A DNA stretch of 64,000 bases from Mesorhizobium ciceri WSM4083 (lineage in GTDB: Bacteria > Pseudomonadota > Alphaproteobacteria > Rhizobiales > Rhizobiaceae), in the NCBI RefSeq assembly GCF_000519305.1, contig NZ_JAFG01000006.1, forward strand, positions 483,209 to 547,208, written 5' to 3'. A program made the position numbers and the translations under genes. Positions within the stretch are counted from its first letter, which is position 1. Every line of letters begins with the position of its first letter. Below the pieces are notes generated by a model. The model searched no databases and was not told the DNA's origin. It was given only the letters and a program-made list of their open reading frames with translations. Positions 48,145 to 57,543 of the stretch are shown here, piece after piece.

Positions 48145-49392
48145 ATGCAAGACGTTGATGTCGTCATCATCGGTGCCGGCTCGGCGGGTCTCGCCGCTGC
48201 CAGGACCCTGCAGGCGGCGGGCCTTTCCTTCACCCTGCTCGAGGCGATGGACCGAATCGGCGGGCGAGCCTGGACCAGCGACCAGCATTTCGGCGTGCCT
48301 TTCGACATCGGCTGCGCCTGGCTGCATGCCGCCGACCGCAATCCCTATTTTCCCGAAGCCCAGGCGGCAGGCTGGACGTTGCATCATCACGACATGAACG
48401 TCGATCATCTCTACTACCGCGAGCGCAAGGCGAGCGAAGCGGAAGAAGCCGACATGAAGGCCGCCGACGCAAAGCTGTTCGAACTGCTGGCCAGGCATGA
48501 AGTGAAGGACGGAGATGACGATCGTCTTTCGGCGCTTTTGGCAAAAGGCCATGCGCCGCGCGCCGCAGCCACCTTCGCCGGGCCGATGGATTTCGGCGCC
48601 GACGAGGACGAGATCTCGATCCTGGACTTCCAGGCCGCTGCCGATCTCGACCCGAACTACTTCAGCAAGGAGGGTCTTGGCGCCCTGGTGGCGCGTTTCG
48701 GCGCCGGCGTGCCGGTCGAACTGTCGACGCCGGTGCGCAAGATCCTGTGGGACGTGCCCGGCGTCGCCTGCGTCACCGATCGCGGCACCGTTCGCGCCAA
48801 AGCAGTGATCGTCACCGCTTCGCCGGCGGTGCTAGCCTTCGAGGAGATTGCGTTCTCGCCGGCCTTGCCAGACACGCATTTCGGCGCCTTCTTCGACCTG
48901 CCGATGGGCATGCTGACGAAATTGCCGGTCGAAATATCGGGCACAAGGCTCGGGCTGCAGCCCTTCGACGACCTGCTGATCGAACGGATGGCCAGGCACG
49001 ACATCTATTTCCTGTGCTTCCCGTTCGACCTTGACCTGATGGTCGGATTCGTCGGCGGCGATTTCGCCTGGGAAATGTCGGCAGCCGGCGAGGCGGCCGG
49101 CATCGACTTCGTCGTCGACCGGCTGTGCGGCATCTTCGGCGGCGATACGCGCAAGCACGTCGGACGCGCCATGATGACCAATTGGGGCGGCGAGCGCTTC
49201 GTGCGCGGTGCCTATGCCGCCGCTCGCCCCGGCCGCTCGCTGGCGCGCGCGGCACTCATGCAGCCGGTGGCCGACAAGATCTTCTTCGCCGGCGAGCACC
49301 TGGCCGGTCCTCTGATGCAGACCTGCGGCGGCGCACGGCTGTCGGGCGAAGCCGTGGCAAGACAGGTTGTCGCCCAGCTTGCGGCCAAATAG
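48145..49392 (+). CDS. Flavin amine oxidase-family FAD oxidoreductase
   Basis: A 415-residue oxidase with the N-terminal Rossmann FAD motif VVIIGAGSAGLAAARTL followed by LLEAMDRIGGRAWT, and C-terminal KIFFAGEHLAGPLMQTCGGARLSGE, typical of flavin monoamine oxidases and related desaturases. The substrate is unknown. The start at 48145 was chosen since the motif begins six residues later; an upstream TTG is less likely. Confidence 0.9.
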   Translation: MQDVDVVIIGAGSAGLAAARTLQAAGLSFTLLEAMDRIGGRAWTSDQHFGVPFDIGCAWLHAADRNPYFPEAQAAGWTLHHHDMNVDHLYYRERKASEAEEADMKAADAKLFELLARHEVKDGDDDRLSALLAKGHAPRAAATFAGPMDFGADEDEISILDFQAAADLDPNYFSKEGLGALVARFGAGVPVELSTPVRKILWDVPGVACVTDRGTVRAKAVIVTASPAVLAFEEIAFSPALPDTHFGAFFDLPMGMLTKLPVEISGTRLGLQPFDDLLIERMARHDIYFLCFPFDLDLMVGFVGGDFAWEMSAAGEAAGIDFVVDRLCGIFGGDTRKHVGRAMMTNWGGERFVRGAYAAARPGRSLARAALMQPVADKIFFAGEHLAGPLMQTCGGARLSGEAVARQVVAQLAAK

Positions 49393-49483
49393 CTTCAGGA
49401 AAATGTGGAACACCGCGCGGCCGTTCGCGTTGGGCACGGGCCGCCGTGAACATCTATGTCACCTCCGGTGAATTGAGACCGAC

Positions 49484-50581
49484 ATGAAACTCTTCGACTG
49501 CCCGCATTGCGGCCATCGTATCTATTTCGAGAACGCCCAGTGCCTGAACTGCGGGAACCCCGTGCTCTACGATCCCGAGCACGCCTGTTTCGCGCTGGCG
49601 GGCGTCGACGGCGTCTTCCAGTGCACCAACGCCGATGAATGCGCCTGCAACTGGATGGCGGAACCGGGACATGCCTTTTGCCGCGCCTGCGTGCTGAACC
49701 AGTTGATCCCGGATCTCTCCGTCGACGGCAACCGCCGCCGCTGGATCCGTGTCGAAGCGGCGAAGAAGCGCGCCATCTACTCGCTGCTGGCCTTCGGGCT
49801 GACGGTGGCGCCCAAGCAGAATCCGGCCGACGAGATCGGCCTGGCCTTCGACTTCCTCGCCGATCCGATCGGCGGCGGCCCCGGCGGCGAGCGGATCCTC
49901 ACCGGCCACGACAATGGCCTGATCACGCTCAACGTCGCCGAGGCGGATTCGGCCGAGCGCGAGAAGCGGCGCGTCGAGATGGGCGAGAACTATCGCACCT
50001 TGCTCGGTCATTTCCGCCACGAACTCGGGCACTATTACTGGGACCGCCTCATCCGGGACGATCCGCACAGGCTCGAAGCTTTCCGCGCACTGTTCGGCGA
50101 CGACCGCGCCGATTACGAGCAGGCGCTGAAGGCCTATTATGCCAATGGTGCGCCGCCCGACTGGCAGCAAGGCCATATCTCGGCCTATGCCACCTCGCAT
50201 CCTTGGGAGGACTGGGCCGAGACCTGGGCTCACCATCTGCACATCACCGACACGCTGGAAATGGTCCATGCGCTGAACTTTCCGCTCGGCCGGCTGGAGA
50301 CGGTGGAGGCCAACGACTTGCCGCGCGGCGACACAGGCGGCGGGTTGCAGGCCGCACCCTCGGAGCCGGCGACCGCGCCCGAGCCTTTCGAAAAGATCCT
50401 TGCACGCTGGCTGGTGCTGTCGGAAGCCTCCAATTCGATCAACCGCTGCATGGGCCTGCCCGACCTTTATCCCTTTGTCATTTCGGACGTCACGGCGCGG
50501 AAATTGGAATTCGTTCACGAACTTCTGACCGATTTGCCGAAAGAAGCGGGAACAAATCGTGAGTTGGCGCAAGCGTTTTAG
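49484..50581 (+). CDS. Zinc-ribbon metallopeptidase family protein
   Basis: A 365-residue protein. The N-terminus has several CxxC pairs (CPHCGH, CLNCGNP, CNWM, CRACV) forming a zinc-ribbon-like region. The C-terminal part carries LLGHFRHELGHYYW, an HExxH zincin site, and WEDWAETWAHHLHITDT, where the glutamate is a likely third ligand. It matches a family annotated as putative zinc-binding metallopeptidases with no known substrate. No signal peptide, so it is probably cytosolic. Confidence 0.88.
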   Translation: MKLFDCPHCGHRIYFENAQCLNCGNPVLYDPEHACFALAGVDGVFQCTNADECACNWMAEPGHAFCRACVLNQLIPDLSVDGNRRRWIRVEAAKKRAIYSLLAFGLTVAPKQNPADEIGLAFDFLADPIGGGPGGERILTGHDNGLITLNVAEADSAEREKRRVEMGENYRTLLGHFRHELGHYYWDRLIRDDPHRLEAFRALFGDDRADYEQALKAYYANGAPPDWQQGHISAYATSHPWEDWAETWAHHLHITDTLEMVHALNFPLGRLETVEANDLPRGDTGGGLQAAPSEPATAPEPFEKILARWLVLSEASNSINRCMGLPDLYPFVISDVTARKLEFVHELLTDLPKEAGTNRELAQAF

Positions 50582-50643
50582 CGGGAACGCATAAGCTGCT
50601 GCCCCGTTTTGGCTGCCGAGGGACCTGAAAACGGAGAGAAACC

Positions 50644-51243
50644 ATGAAATTCCTGTTGTTTCCGGCGGTCGCCGGAATGCTGACCGTGATGTCGGGCGCC
50701 GCGCTTGCCGATACCGCCGTCTCAGCCGTCACCGATCTTAACGTGCGCGCCGGACCCGGCCCGCAATACCCTGTCATCGGCGTGCTCACCGCCGGCCAGT
50801 CGGCAACCCTCAATGGCTGCATCGAAAACAGCAAATGGTGCACCATAGCCGAGGCCGGCGGCCAGGGCTGGGTCTATTCAGACTATGTGACGGCCGATAT
50901 CGGCGGCAGCCGCGTGGTGCTGACGGAACGGCGCGCCAGTGTTGCTGTCGTCTCGCCGCCGGAGGACATCGGCAACTACTCGACCGATTATACCGGCGCG
51001 ATCGTTGCCGGTGAGCCGGTCGTGGATGACTTCCCCCCGCCCCCGGCTGAAGTCCGTACCTATGTCGACGCGCATCGCCTCGATCCCATCTATCTCGATG
51101 GCGAAGTGGTGACCGGCGCGACCCTGCCCGACACCGTCGAGCTGCGCGAGATTCCGGACTACAATTACCGCTATGTCTATGTGAACGGCCAGCGGGCGCT
51201 GATCGATCCTCAGACCCGGCGCATCATGTACGTCGTGCGTTAA
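50644..51243 (+). CDS. SH3b and DUF1236 secreted protein
   Basis: A 199-residue exported protein. Signal peptide ending ALA, an SH3b domain (VTDLNVRAGPGPQYPVIGVL to QGWVYSDYV) that often binds peptidoglycan, a short linker with FPPPPAEV, then a DUF1236 domain whose end IPDYNYRYVYVNGQRALIDPQTRRI is typical. It probably acts in the periplasm. A perfect 11-bp hairpin lies just downstream. Confidence 0.9.
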   Translation: MKFLLFPAVAGMLTVMSGAALADTAVSAVTDLNVRAGPGPQYPVIGVLTAGQSATLNGCIENSKWCTIAEAGGQGWVYSDYVTADIGGSRVVLTERRASVAVVSPPEDIGNYSTDYTGAIVAGEPVVDDFPPPPAEVRTYVDAHRLDPIYLDGEVVTGATLPDTVELREIPDYNYRYVYVNGQRALIDPQTRRIMYVVR

Positions 51244-51258
51244 CAACAATTGCCACAA

Positions 51259-51284
51259 GCGGCCGCTGCGAGAGCAGCGGCCGC
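51259..51284 (+). terminator. Hairpin after the SH3b/DUF1236 gene
   Basis: Perfect 11-bp stem, GCGGCCGCTGC with GCAGCGGCCGC, closed by a GAGA tetraloop, 15 bp after the stop. There is no T-run, so termination is uncertain; it may stabilise the mRNA 3' end. Confidence 0.5.
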
Positions 51285-51415
51285 CAGCAGCGGCACTGCA
51301 GCGCGTCGCCTCTCCTGCGTCGACGCTGCTCTGAGCGTGTCCTTGGCGGAAAACGATTCCGATTTTCCCGGCCATCGGTTAGTCAATAGGCGATGACTTT
51401 GGCAAAGGAGCCCGC

Positions 51416-52366
51416 GTGACCATCGATCCGGCCGCCTTCGAGCGTTACAGGCATTCGCCGAACGCCAAGACGACCTTGCCGCGCCTGTTGCTCGGAACGG
51501 GGATCGTCGTCCTTTTTTGGGCAGCAACCACCGTGGCCGTGCTGGTCGGCGGCACCTATGCCTTCTTCGCCTGGCAGGCGGCCCCATCATCTGGCATTCA
51601 AGGTTTCCTCGCTTCGCCCCTTGGCATCCTCACCGCGCTCGTCTCCTTCGCCGGCATCTGGATCGGTCTGTGGGTCGCGATGCGCTGGGTGCATGGCGAG
51701 AAGCTGTCTGCGCTGCTCGGCAACAGCCGGCGTGTTTCATGGTCGGGCTTCCTCAAGGGGCTGATCGCGGTGCTGATCACCTCGTTCATATCCGAAGTCC
51801 TGCTCTATCTGCTGCAGCCGCAGATCGCGCGCGGCCCGATCAGCCTGTCGTCCTGGCTGCTGTTTGCGATCCCGATCGCCGCGCTCACACTGTTGCAGAC
51901 CTCTTCGGAAGAGCTGCTGTTTCGCGGCTACCTGCTGCGCGGCCTCGCCAGTCGGTTCAAGAGCCCGTTCGTCTGGGCGCTGCTGCCGGCCCTGCTGTTC
52001 ACCTCGCTGCATTGGAGCGCGAGTTCGTCGCCAGCCATCAATGCCTGTGTGCTGGCGTCGATCGCCGCTTTCGCGCTGCTGCTGACGCTGGTGGTCTATG
52101 CAACGGGCAATCTCGGCGCCGCCCTGGGTGCTCACCTCGGCAACAACCTGACCGGGTTTCTCTTGATCTCGCATCAGGAAAGCTACAATTCCTTCGCCCT
52201 ATTCAATGCCAGGCCGCTCGAGGGACCGGGCTGGGCGACGTCGGACGCAGTCCTCATCGCCTTCATCGGCATCGCCTGCAGCCTGCTGACCATCGTGCTG
52301 CTTCTACATCCGCGTTCGCCGCTCAAGGTCGCCGCCGAGCTTCCGGACCGGGCGAGCACGGCCTGA
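51416..52366 (+). CDS. CPBP-family intramembrane glutamic endopeptidase
   Basis: A 316-residue membrane protein with about eight hydrophobic helices and the CPBP/Abi motif SSEELLFRGYLLRG (EExxxR), then LLFTSLHWSAS and a later NNLTGF histidine/asparagine region. The family includes prenyl endopeptidase Rce1 and bacteriocin self-immunity proteins. The start is GTG at 51416; the target is unknown. Confidence 0.9.
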   Translation: MTIDPAAFERYRHSPNAKTTLPRLLLGTGIVVLFWAATTVAVLVGGTYAFFAWQAAPSSGIQGFLASPLGILTALVSFAGIWIGLWVAMRWVHGEKLSALLGNSRRVSWSGFLKGLIAVLITSFISEVLLYLLQPQIARGPISLSSWLLFAIPIAALTLLQTSSEELLFRGYLLRGLASRFKSPFVWALLPALLFTSLHWSASSSPAINACVLASIAAFALLLTLVVYATGNLGAALGAHLGNNLTGFLLISHQESYNSFALFNARPLEGPGWATSDAVLIAFIGIACSLLTIVLLLHPRSPLKVAAELPDRASTA

Positions 52367-52402
52367 TTGCAGGCCCGGGAACGACGCAATCCGGTCTTTG
52401 TC

Positions 52403-52431
52403 TTGACTCTGCGTCCGATTTCCTGTCTACA
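52403..52431 (+). promoter_or_regulatory. Possible promoter upstream of ffh
   Basis: TTGACT (52403-52408), a 17-bp spacer and TCTACA (52426-52431) resemble a housekeeping promoter. A terminator-like hairpin lies about 95 bp downstream and before ffh, so a short leader RNA or attenuation is possible. Confidence 0.35.
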
Positions 52432-52528
52432 CGCCCCGAATTCCGCGACGAGTATCCCTCCGAGCAAGCCGACCAGGACGCCGAAGCCTCTTTGAGGTGA
52501 AGTGCTGTAAATCGATCCTGGAGGCCAA

Positions 52529-52563
52529 CACCCGGCAGCGCTGAGCGCCCCCGGGTGCTTTTT
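52529..52563 (+). terminator. Terminator-like hairpin before ffh
   Basis: CACCCGG (52529-52535) pairs with CCGGGTG (52551-52557), enclosing a GCGC-TGA-GCGC sub-stem, then CTTTTT. It may end the CPBP-gene transcript or attenuate a promoter at 52403. Confidence 0.7.
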
Positions 52564-52656
52564 GGCTTTTCGCTTGCACGGGCTTTTGCTTGGACACTTG
52601 GCGCGAACGCATTACTTCTCGGTCACCGTCCGGGTGCCTGGGAAAAAGGAAGAAGA

Positions 52657-54261
52657 ATGTTTGAATCGCTGCAGGAGCGCCTTGGCTCCATCCTGAACGG
52701 CCTGACTGGCCGCGGCGCGCTGTCGGAGGCTGATGTCTCGGCGGCGCTGCGCGAGGTGCGCCGTGCACTGCTCGAAGCCGACGTGGCGCTGGAAGTGGTG
52801 CGCTCCTTCACCGACAAGGTGCGTGAGAAGGCCGTCGGCGCTGCCGTGGTCAAGTCTATCAAGCCCGGCCAGATGGTCGTCAAGATCGTCCATGACGAAC
52901 TGGTCGACATGCTCGGCGCCGAAGGCGTCGCCATCGATCTCAATGCCCCGGCCCCGGTCGTCATCATGATGGTCGGCCTGCAGGGTTCGGGCAAGACGAC
53001 CACTTCGGCCAAGATCGCCAAGCGTCTTTCCGAGCGTCAGAACAAGAAGGTCCTGATGGCCTCGCTCGACACGCGGCGCCCCGCCGCGCAGGAGCAGCTG
53101 CGCCAGCTCGGCGAACAGGTCAAGGTCGCCACGCTGCCGATCATCGACGGGCAGTCGCCGGTCGACATCGCGCGCCGCGCCGTGCAGGCGGCCAAGCTCG
53201 GCGGCCACGACGTCGTCATCCTCGACACCGCCGGCCGCACCCATATCGACGAGCCGCTGATGGTCGAGATGGTCGACATCAAGAAGGTGTCGAGCCCACA
53301 CGAAATCCTGCTGGTCGCCGATTCGCTGACCGGCCAGGACGCCGTCAACCTGGCCAAGAGCTTCGACGAGCGCGTCGGCATCACCGGTCTCGTCCTGACT
53401 CGCATGGACGGCGATGGCCGCGGCGGTGCTGCACTCTCCATGCGCGCCGTCACCGGCAAGCCGATCAAGCTGATTGGCACCGGCGAAAAGATGGACGGGC
53501 TGGAGGAATTCCACCCCAAGCGTATCGCCGACCGCATCCTCGGCATGGGCGACATCGTCAGCCTGGTCGAGAAGGCCGCCGAGAACATCGACGCCGAACA
53601 GGCGGCGGCGATGGCCAAGAAGATGCAGTCGGGCAAGTTCGACCTGAACGACCTCGCCGGCCAGCTTCAGCAGATGTCGAAGATGGGCGGCATGGGCGGC
53701 ATCATGGGCATGATGCCCGGCATGGGCAAGATGAAGGATCAGATGGCCGCCGCCGGTCTCGACGACAAGATGTTCGGCCGCCAGCTCGCCATCATCTCGT
53801 CGATGACCAAGGCCGAGCGCGCCAATCCGGATGTGCTGAAGCACTCGCGCAAGAAGCGCATCGCCGCCGGGTCGGGCACCGACGCGGCCGAAATCAACAA
53901 GCTGCTCAAGATGCACCGCGGCATGGCCGACATGATGAAGGCGATGGGCGGCAAGGGCAAAGGCGGCGGCCTGATGCGCGGCATGATGGGCGGCCTCGCC
54001 AACAAGATGGGCCTCGGCGGCATGATGCCGGGCGGCCCCGGGGGCATGGGTGGCGGCATGATGGGCGGTGGCATGCCGGACCTGTCGAAGATGGATCCCA
54101 AGCAGCTCGAAGCCTTGCAGAAGCAGGCGCAGGCGGCCGGCCTCGGCGGCGGCATGAAAGGCCTTCCCGGCGGCGGCCTACCCGGACTGCCCGGCGGCAT
54201 GAAGCTCCCCGGTCTGCCCGGAATGGGCGGCGGCCTGCCCGGCCTTGGCAAGAAGAAGTGA
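52657..54261 (+). CDS. ffh: Signal recognition particle protein Ffh
   Basis: The SRP54 GTPase that binds signal sequences and 4.5S RNA. The start at 52657 (MFESLQERLG) gives 534 residues. The G domain shows GLQGSGKTTT (about 106-115), DTRRPAA, DTAGR and TRMDGDGRGG. The methionine-rich M domain follows and is extended by a long Gly/Met/Pro-rich tail (about residues 430-534), longer than in E. coli but common in Rhizobiales. It heads the ffh-chorismate mutase-rpsP operon. Confidence 0.97.
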   Translation: MFESLQERLGSILNGLTGRGALSEADVSAALREVRRALLEADVALEVVRSFTDKVREKAVGAAVVKSIKPGQMVVKIVHDELVDMLGAEGVAIDLNAPAPVVIMMVGLQGSGKTTTSAKIAKRLSERQNKKVLMASLDTRRPAAQEQLRQLGEQVKVATLPIIDGQSPVDIARRAVQAAKLGGHDVVILDTAGRTHIDEPLMVEMVDIKKVSSPHEILLVADSLTGQDAVNLAKSFDERVGITGLVLTRMDGDGRGGAALSMRAVTGKPIKLIGTGEKMDGLEEFHPKRIADRILGMGDIVSLVEKAAENIDAEQAAAMAKKMQSGKFDLNDLAGQLQQMSKMGGMGGIMGMMPGMGKMKDQMAAAGLDDKMFGRQLAIISSMTKAERANPDVLKHSRKKRIAAGSGTDAAEINKLLKMHRGMADMMKAMGGKGKGGGLMRGMMGGLANKMGLGGMMPGGPGGMGGGMMGGGMPDLSKMDPKQLEALQKQAQAAGLGGGMKGLPGGGLPGLPGGMKLPGLPGMGGGLPGLGKKK

Positions 54262-54268
54262 GGACGCC

Positions 54269-54601
54269 ATGAACGAAGAGAAGGACATGGCCGAGGCCCG
54301 CGCTCTCCTGGCCGATTACCGGGCGTCGATCGACAACATCGACGCGGCCCTCATCCACATGCTGGCCGAGCGCTTCCGCTGCACCAAGGCGGTCGGCGTG
54401 CTGAAGGCGACGCACGGCCTGCCGCCGGCCGACCCGGCACGCGAACAGCAGCAGATCGCCCGGCTTCGCCAGCTGGCGAAGGATGCCCATCTCGACCCGG
54501 ATTTCGCGGAAAAATTCCTCAACTTCGTCGTCCGCGAAGTGATCCGCCACCACGAACAGATCGCCGCTTCCGCTTCCAACGGCGTGACGAAAACCAACTG
54601 A
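54269..54601 (+). CDS. Chorismate mutase (AroQ type)
   Basis: A 110-residue all-helical chorismate mutase that makes prephenate for Phe/Tyr synthesis. It has [35 protein letters not shown], with the arginine and lysine residues that bind chorismate, and the C-terminal HHEQI segment. The start at 54269 follows the ffh stop by 7 bp. Monofunctional chorismate mutase next to ffh and rpsP is usual in Rhizobiales. Confidence 0.92.
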   Translation: MNEEKDMAEARALLADYRASIDNIDAALIHMLAERFRCTKAVGVLKATHGLPPADPAREQQQIARLRQLAKDAHLDPDFAEKFLNFVVREVIRHHEQIAASASNGVTKTN

Positions 54602-54638
54602 AACCCAATCAACGAACTTAGTTTTTAGGAGAAAAGAA

Positions 54639-55040
54639 ATGCCCTTGAAGATCCGACTGGCCCGTGCGGGCTCGAAGAAGCGTCCTTACTACCACGTCGT
54701 CATTGCCGACGCCCGTTCGCCGCGTGACGGCCGGTTCATCGAGTCGATCGGCTCGTGGAACCCGCTGCTGCCCAAGGACGGCGAACGCGTCAAGGTCGAC
54801 GCCGACCGCGTCAAGCATTGGCTGGCGCATGGCGCCCAGCCGACCGACCGCGTGCTGCGCTTTCTCGACGAGGCCGGCCTCGTCAAGCGCGACGCCCGCT
54901 CCAACCCGAAGAAGGCCGAGCCGGGCAAGAAGGCGCAGGAACGCGCTGCCCTTCTGAAGAAGGCGCAGGAAGACGCCGCTGCTGCTGTTGCGGCCGCCGC
55001 CGCTGCACCGGCCGAGGCGGAAGCCGCCACCGCCGAATAA
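54639..55040 (+). CDS. rpsP: 30S ribosomal protein S16
   Basis: S16 of the small ribosomal subunit. It begins [21 protein letters not shown] and has [13 protein letters not shown]. The 133-residue protein carries an alanine/lysine/glutamate-rich C-terminal extension of about 45 residues, as in other alphaproteobacteria. A strong AGGAG site precedes it. Unlike the usual rpsP-rimM-trmD order, a terminator follows directly. Confidence 0.97.
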   Translation: MPLKIRLARAGSKKRPYYHVVIADARSPRDGRFIESIGSWNPLLPKDGERVKVDADRVKHWLAHGAQPTDRVLRFLDEAGLVKRDARSNPKKAEPGKKAQERAALLKKAQEDAAAAVAAAAAAPAEAEAATAE

Positions 55041-55060
55041 TTGCTCTATTCGCATCCAGG

Positions 55061-55087
55061 AAAACGGCGGGCATGGCCCGCCGTTTT
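55061..55087 (+). terminator. Terminator after rpsP
   Basis: A perfect 12-bp stem, AAAACGGCGGGC (55061-55072) with GCCCGCCGTTTT (55076-55087), 3-nt loop. It separates rpsP from the convergent lipoprotein gene. Confidence 0.88.
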
Positions 55088-55118
55088 GCTGTCCAGTTCT
55101 GTCTGTAAGAGCTGCCGA

Positions 55119-55382
55119 TCAATAACCGTCCGGGCAGCGGTCGACGTAGACGCGGCCACGGCGATCACGGTAGCGGCATTCGCCACGCTCGCTCGCCCGG
55201 CCGATCAGCGCGCCGGCAACGGCGCCGACAGCGCCGCCGACGACGGCGCCTTCAACCGGATCGCCGGCGACCGCCGCACCGACGGCAGCACCACCGAGAC
55301 CGCCTACGGCCGCGCCTTTTTCCGTTTGCGAACAAGCGGCGAGCGGCACCAGCAGCGCCATCAAAAGCATCGTTTTCTTCAT
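55119..55382 (-). CDS. Glycine-zipper lipoprotein
   Basis: An 87-residue outer-membrane-type lipoprotein. The start at 55382 has a GGAGAGGAA site; the lipobox is LAACS with the lipidated cysteine near residue 17. A glycine/alanine-rich zipper (VGGLGGAAVGAAVAGDP, VEGAVVGGAVGAVAGALIG) is followed by a short tail with two cysteines (ECRYRDRRG, DRCPDGY). Such proteins resemble the OmpA-linked Rickettsia 17-kDa antigen type; function unknown. Confidence 0.85.
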   Translation of the reverse strand: MKKTMLLMALLVPLAACSQTEKGAAVGGLGGAAVGAAVAGDPVEGAVVGGAVGAVAGALIGRASERGECRYRDRRGRVYVDRCPDGY

Positions 55383-55516
55383 CGTCGTTCCTCTCCGATA
55401 GGAGCCGCCTCCGCCGCCAGGCGAATCTCTAACTCGCAACTCGGCGATTCGATCCCTGAGACATTGCCCGGCAAAGGGTTCAGGCTTCGAGTTGAAAGCG
55501 ATGCTTCGATCGGGAT

Positions 55517-55927
55517 CTAACGGCTGAACGGGATCAGCGCGCGGACGCGGGCATCGCGCAGATACAGGCCGCCCCACAGAATAATGCCGAGATAGACGCC
55601 GAACAAAATGTGCGAGAACAGCGGGTTGTCGACGCGGACATTGGTGGCGATGGCGCCGCCCATATAGGCGGTGAGCAGGATGGCGCCGAGCACCGAGGTG
55701 CGCGGCAGCGCATAGAGAGCGGTCGAGATCAGGCCGATGACGCCAAGCATGCGCGCGACATTGGCATCGGCCGGCCAGCCGAGCGGCACCATCGTCTGGG
55801 TGACGATATCGAGCGGCGGCAGCTTGATGGCGCCGTCGAAGATCATGAACAGCACGATGACGCCGCTGAGCGCGCGGCCGGTCCACAGAGCGCCCGGCGA
55901 TACGGGCGCGGTTTCGAAAATGCTCAT
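55517..55927 (-). CDS. DoxX-like membrane protein
   Basis: A 136-residue protein with four hydrophobic helices, similar to DoxX-like family members: WTGRALSGVIVLFMIFDGAIKL at the start and MLGVIGLISTALYALPRTSVLGAILLTAYMGGAIATNVR in the middle. The start at 55927 has an AGGAGG site. DoxX-like proteins are linked to thiol or quinone oxidation, but the role here is unknown. Confidence 0.85.
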   Translation of the reverse strand: MSIFETAPVSPGALWTGRALSGVIVLFMIFDGAIKLPPLDIVTQTMVPLGWPADANVARMLGVIGLISTALYALPRTSVLGAILLTAYMGGAIATNVRVDNPLFSHILFGVYLGIILWGGLYLRDARVRALIPFSR

Positions 55928-56039
55928 GATGGTCCCTCCTGATGGTTCGAGCCCTTTTCGCTGGGGTCGAACCAAGGACGCGGCATGGAGCGGCGATCCG
56001 ACAGGGGTCCGGATTCTTGTTAAGCCCGCACGTCTTCGC

Positions 56040-56945
56040 CTACGAGAAATAGAACTTTTCCGCCGGGATCATCTTCGGCGGCGTTTCGCCCAGCGCCTCG
56101 AACACCGAGATTTCGCAGACGCGGCAGAGGCCGTCGAGTGCAAGGTCGTTGGCCTCGGTGCCGAACGGATCCTCGAGCTCTTCCGACAGCGCGTCGAGGC
56201 CGAAGAAGGTATAGGCGATCAACGCCGTGAACAGCGGCGTCGCCCAACCGGTGGTCGAGATCAGGCCGATCGGCAGCAGCAGGCAGACGATATAGGCCGT
56301 GCGATGCACCAGCAGCGTGTAAGCGAAGGGTAACGGCGTGCCGGCGATCCGCTCGCAGCCGGCCTGGATGGCGGCGATCGACGCGAGCCTCTCATCGAGG
56401 ATACGAAAGCCGATCGTGTCGACGTCGCCCGCCCGGCGCTGGGCATTGGCACGCCGGCCCATGCGCCTGACCATCTCATCCGCCGGATTGGAAAAGGCTG
56501 CGGCCTTGTCCGCCTCGGCGTCGATGAAGGCGCGGGCATCCTTCAGGCTGTCGATCTTGCGCAACTGCCCGCGCAGGAAATGACAGAAGGCGAGCGCTTC
56601 CATCAGCAAGGCGCGCTGTTCGGTCTGGTCCGGGATGAGGCTAGTGGTGGCGCGGGCCAGGTTGCGCATTTCGAAGACCAGCGCGCCCCACAGCTTGCGC
56701 GCCTCCCACCAACGGTCGTAGGCAGCGTTGTTGCGGAACGAGAGATAGATCGACAATGTCACGCCGACCAGGCCGAAAGGCGTGATGTTGAAGACGCTGA
56801 AATCAAGCTGGAACCGGCGCGCCACGGCCAGGATGATCGCGGAATAAAGCGCGAAGCCCAATATCTGCGGCAGGATGCGTGGCACGACCGAACCGCGCAT
56901 GATGAAGAACAGCTGCAGGAATGTGGGGCGCGGGCGAACGATCAT
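56040..56945 (-). CDS. Bestrophin-family anion channel
   Basis: A bestrophin/UPF0187 membrane protein of 301 residues (309 if the upstream ATG 56969 is used). The family N-terminus MIVRPRPTFLQLFFIMRGSV favours 56945. Signatures are LSFRNNAAYDRWWEARKLWGALV and the C-terminal DALSEELEDPFGTEANDLALDGLCR. Bacterial bestrophins form pentameric channels, some of them cation selective; the ion is not predicted. Confidence 0.92.
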   Translation of the reverse strand: MIVRPRPTFLQLFFIMRGSVVPRILPQILGFALYSAIILAVARRFQLDFSVFNITPFGLVGVTLSIYLSFRNNAAYDRWWEARKLWGALVFEMRNLARATTSLIPDQTEQRALLMEALAFCHFLRGQLRKIDSLKDARAFIDAEADKAAAFSNPADEMVRRMGRRANAQRRAGDVDTIGFRILDERLASIAAIQAGCERIAGTPLPFAYTLLVHRTAYIVCLLLPIGLISTTGWATPLFTALIAYTFFGLDALSEELEDPFGTEANDLALDGLCRVCEISVFEALGETPPKMIPAEKFYFS

Positions 56946-57132
56946 CGAAGGCCTTTCACGGGCCGGCATCGGCCCTCAGCTCCTCTATTGTGCGATGCGA
57001 CAGCTCTGCAAGCCCAGCCGCCAGCGACATCGCCATGTCGTCCTTGCAGCGCCTGGACTATCGGCATGCGCCGGTCGCGGATATTGAAGAGCACGTGGGC
57101 TGCGGCCCATTTCTGCAAGCGAGAGAAAACGA

Positions 57133-57540
57133 ATGACCGGCGAGACCGATCTGAAGACACTGCTGGCATCGATGACGCCGGAACTGCTGGCCGGCACCTA
57201 TGTCTTCGCCACGCTGGCGCCTGGCGTCGCTCAGCCGGAAGGCGTTGAGCCGGTGATGATGTTTCGCGAGCGCGAGGGCGTGACACTGATCGTGACCGAG
57301 GAGGCGGCCAGCACTGCTGCACTGACCGCTTCGTTCCGCTGCCGGATGCTGACGCTGAACATCCATTCGTCGCTGGAAGCCGTCGGCTTCCTCGCCGCCA
57401 TCACCACGCGCCTGGCCGCCGCCGGCATGGGCGTGAACCCGGTTTCGGCCTTCTACCACGATCATCTGTTCGTGCCGGCCGACAGGGCAGAGAAAGCGCT
57501 GGAGCTGCTACGCCAACTGGCTAGGGACAGCGCCGGCTGA
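57133..57540 (+). CDS. ACT domain-containing protein
   Basis: A 135-residue small protein of the ACT_7/DUF2241-like type: LLASMTPELLAGTYVFATL, the MMFREREGVTLIVTEE strand and the ligand-binding-like LNIHSSLEAVGFLAAITTRLAAAG segment, then VSAFYHDHLFVP. ACT domains usually bind amino acids for regulation, but this one is not fused to an enzyme. The ligand is unknown. Confidence 0.88.
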   Translation: MTGETDLKTLLASMTPELLAGTYVFATLAPGVAQPEGVEPVMMFREREGVTLIVTEEAASTAALTASFRCRMLTLNIHSSLEAVGFLAAITTRLAAAGMGVNPVSAFYHDHLFVPADRAEKALELLRQLARDSAG

Positions 57541-57543
57541 ATT

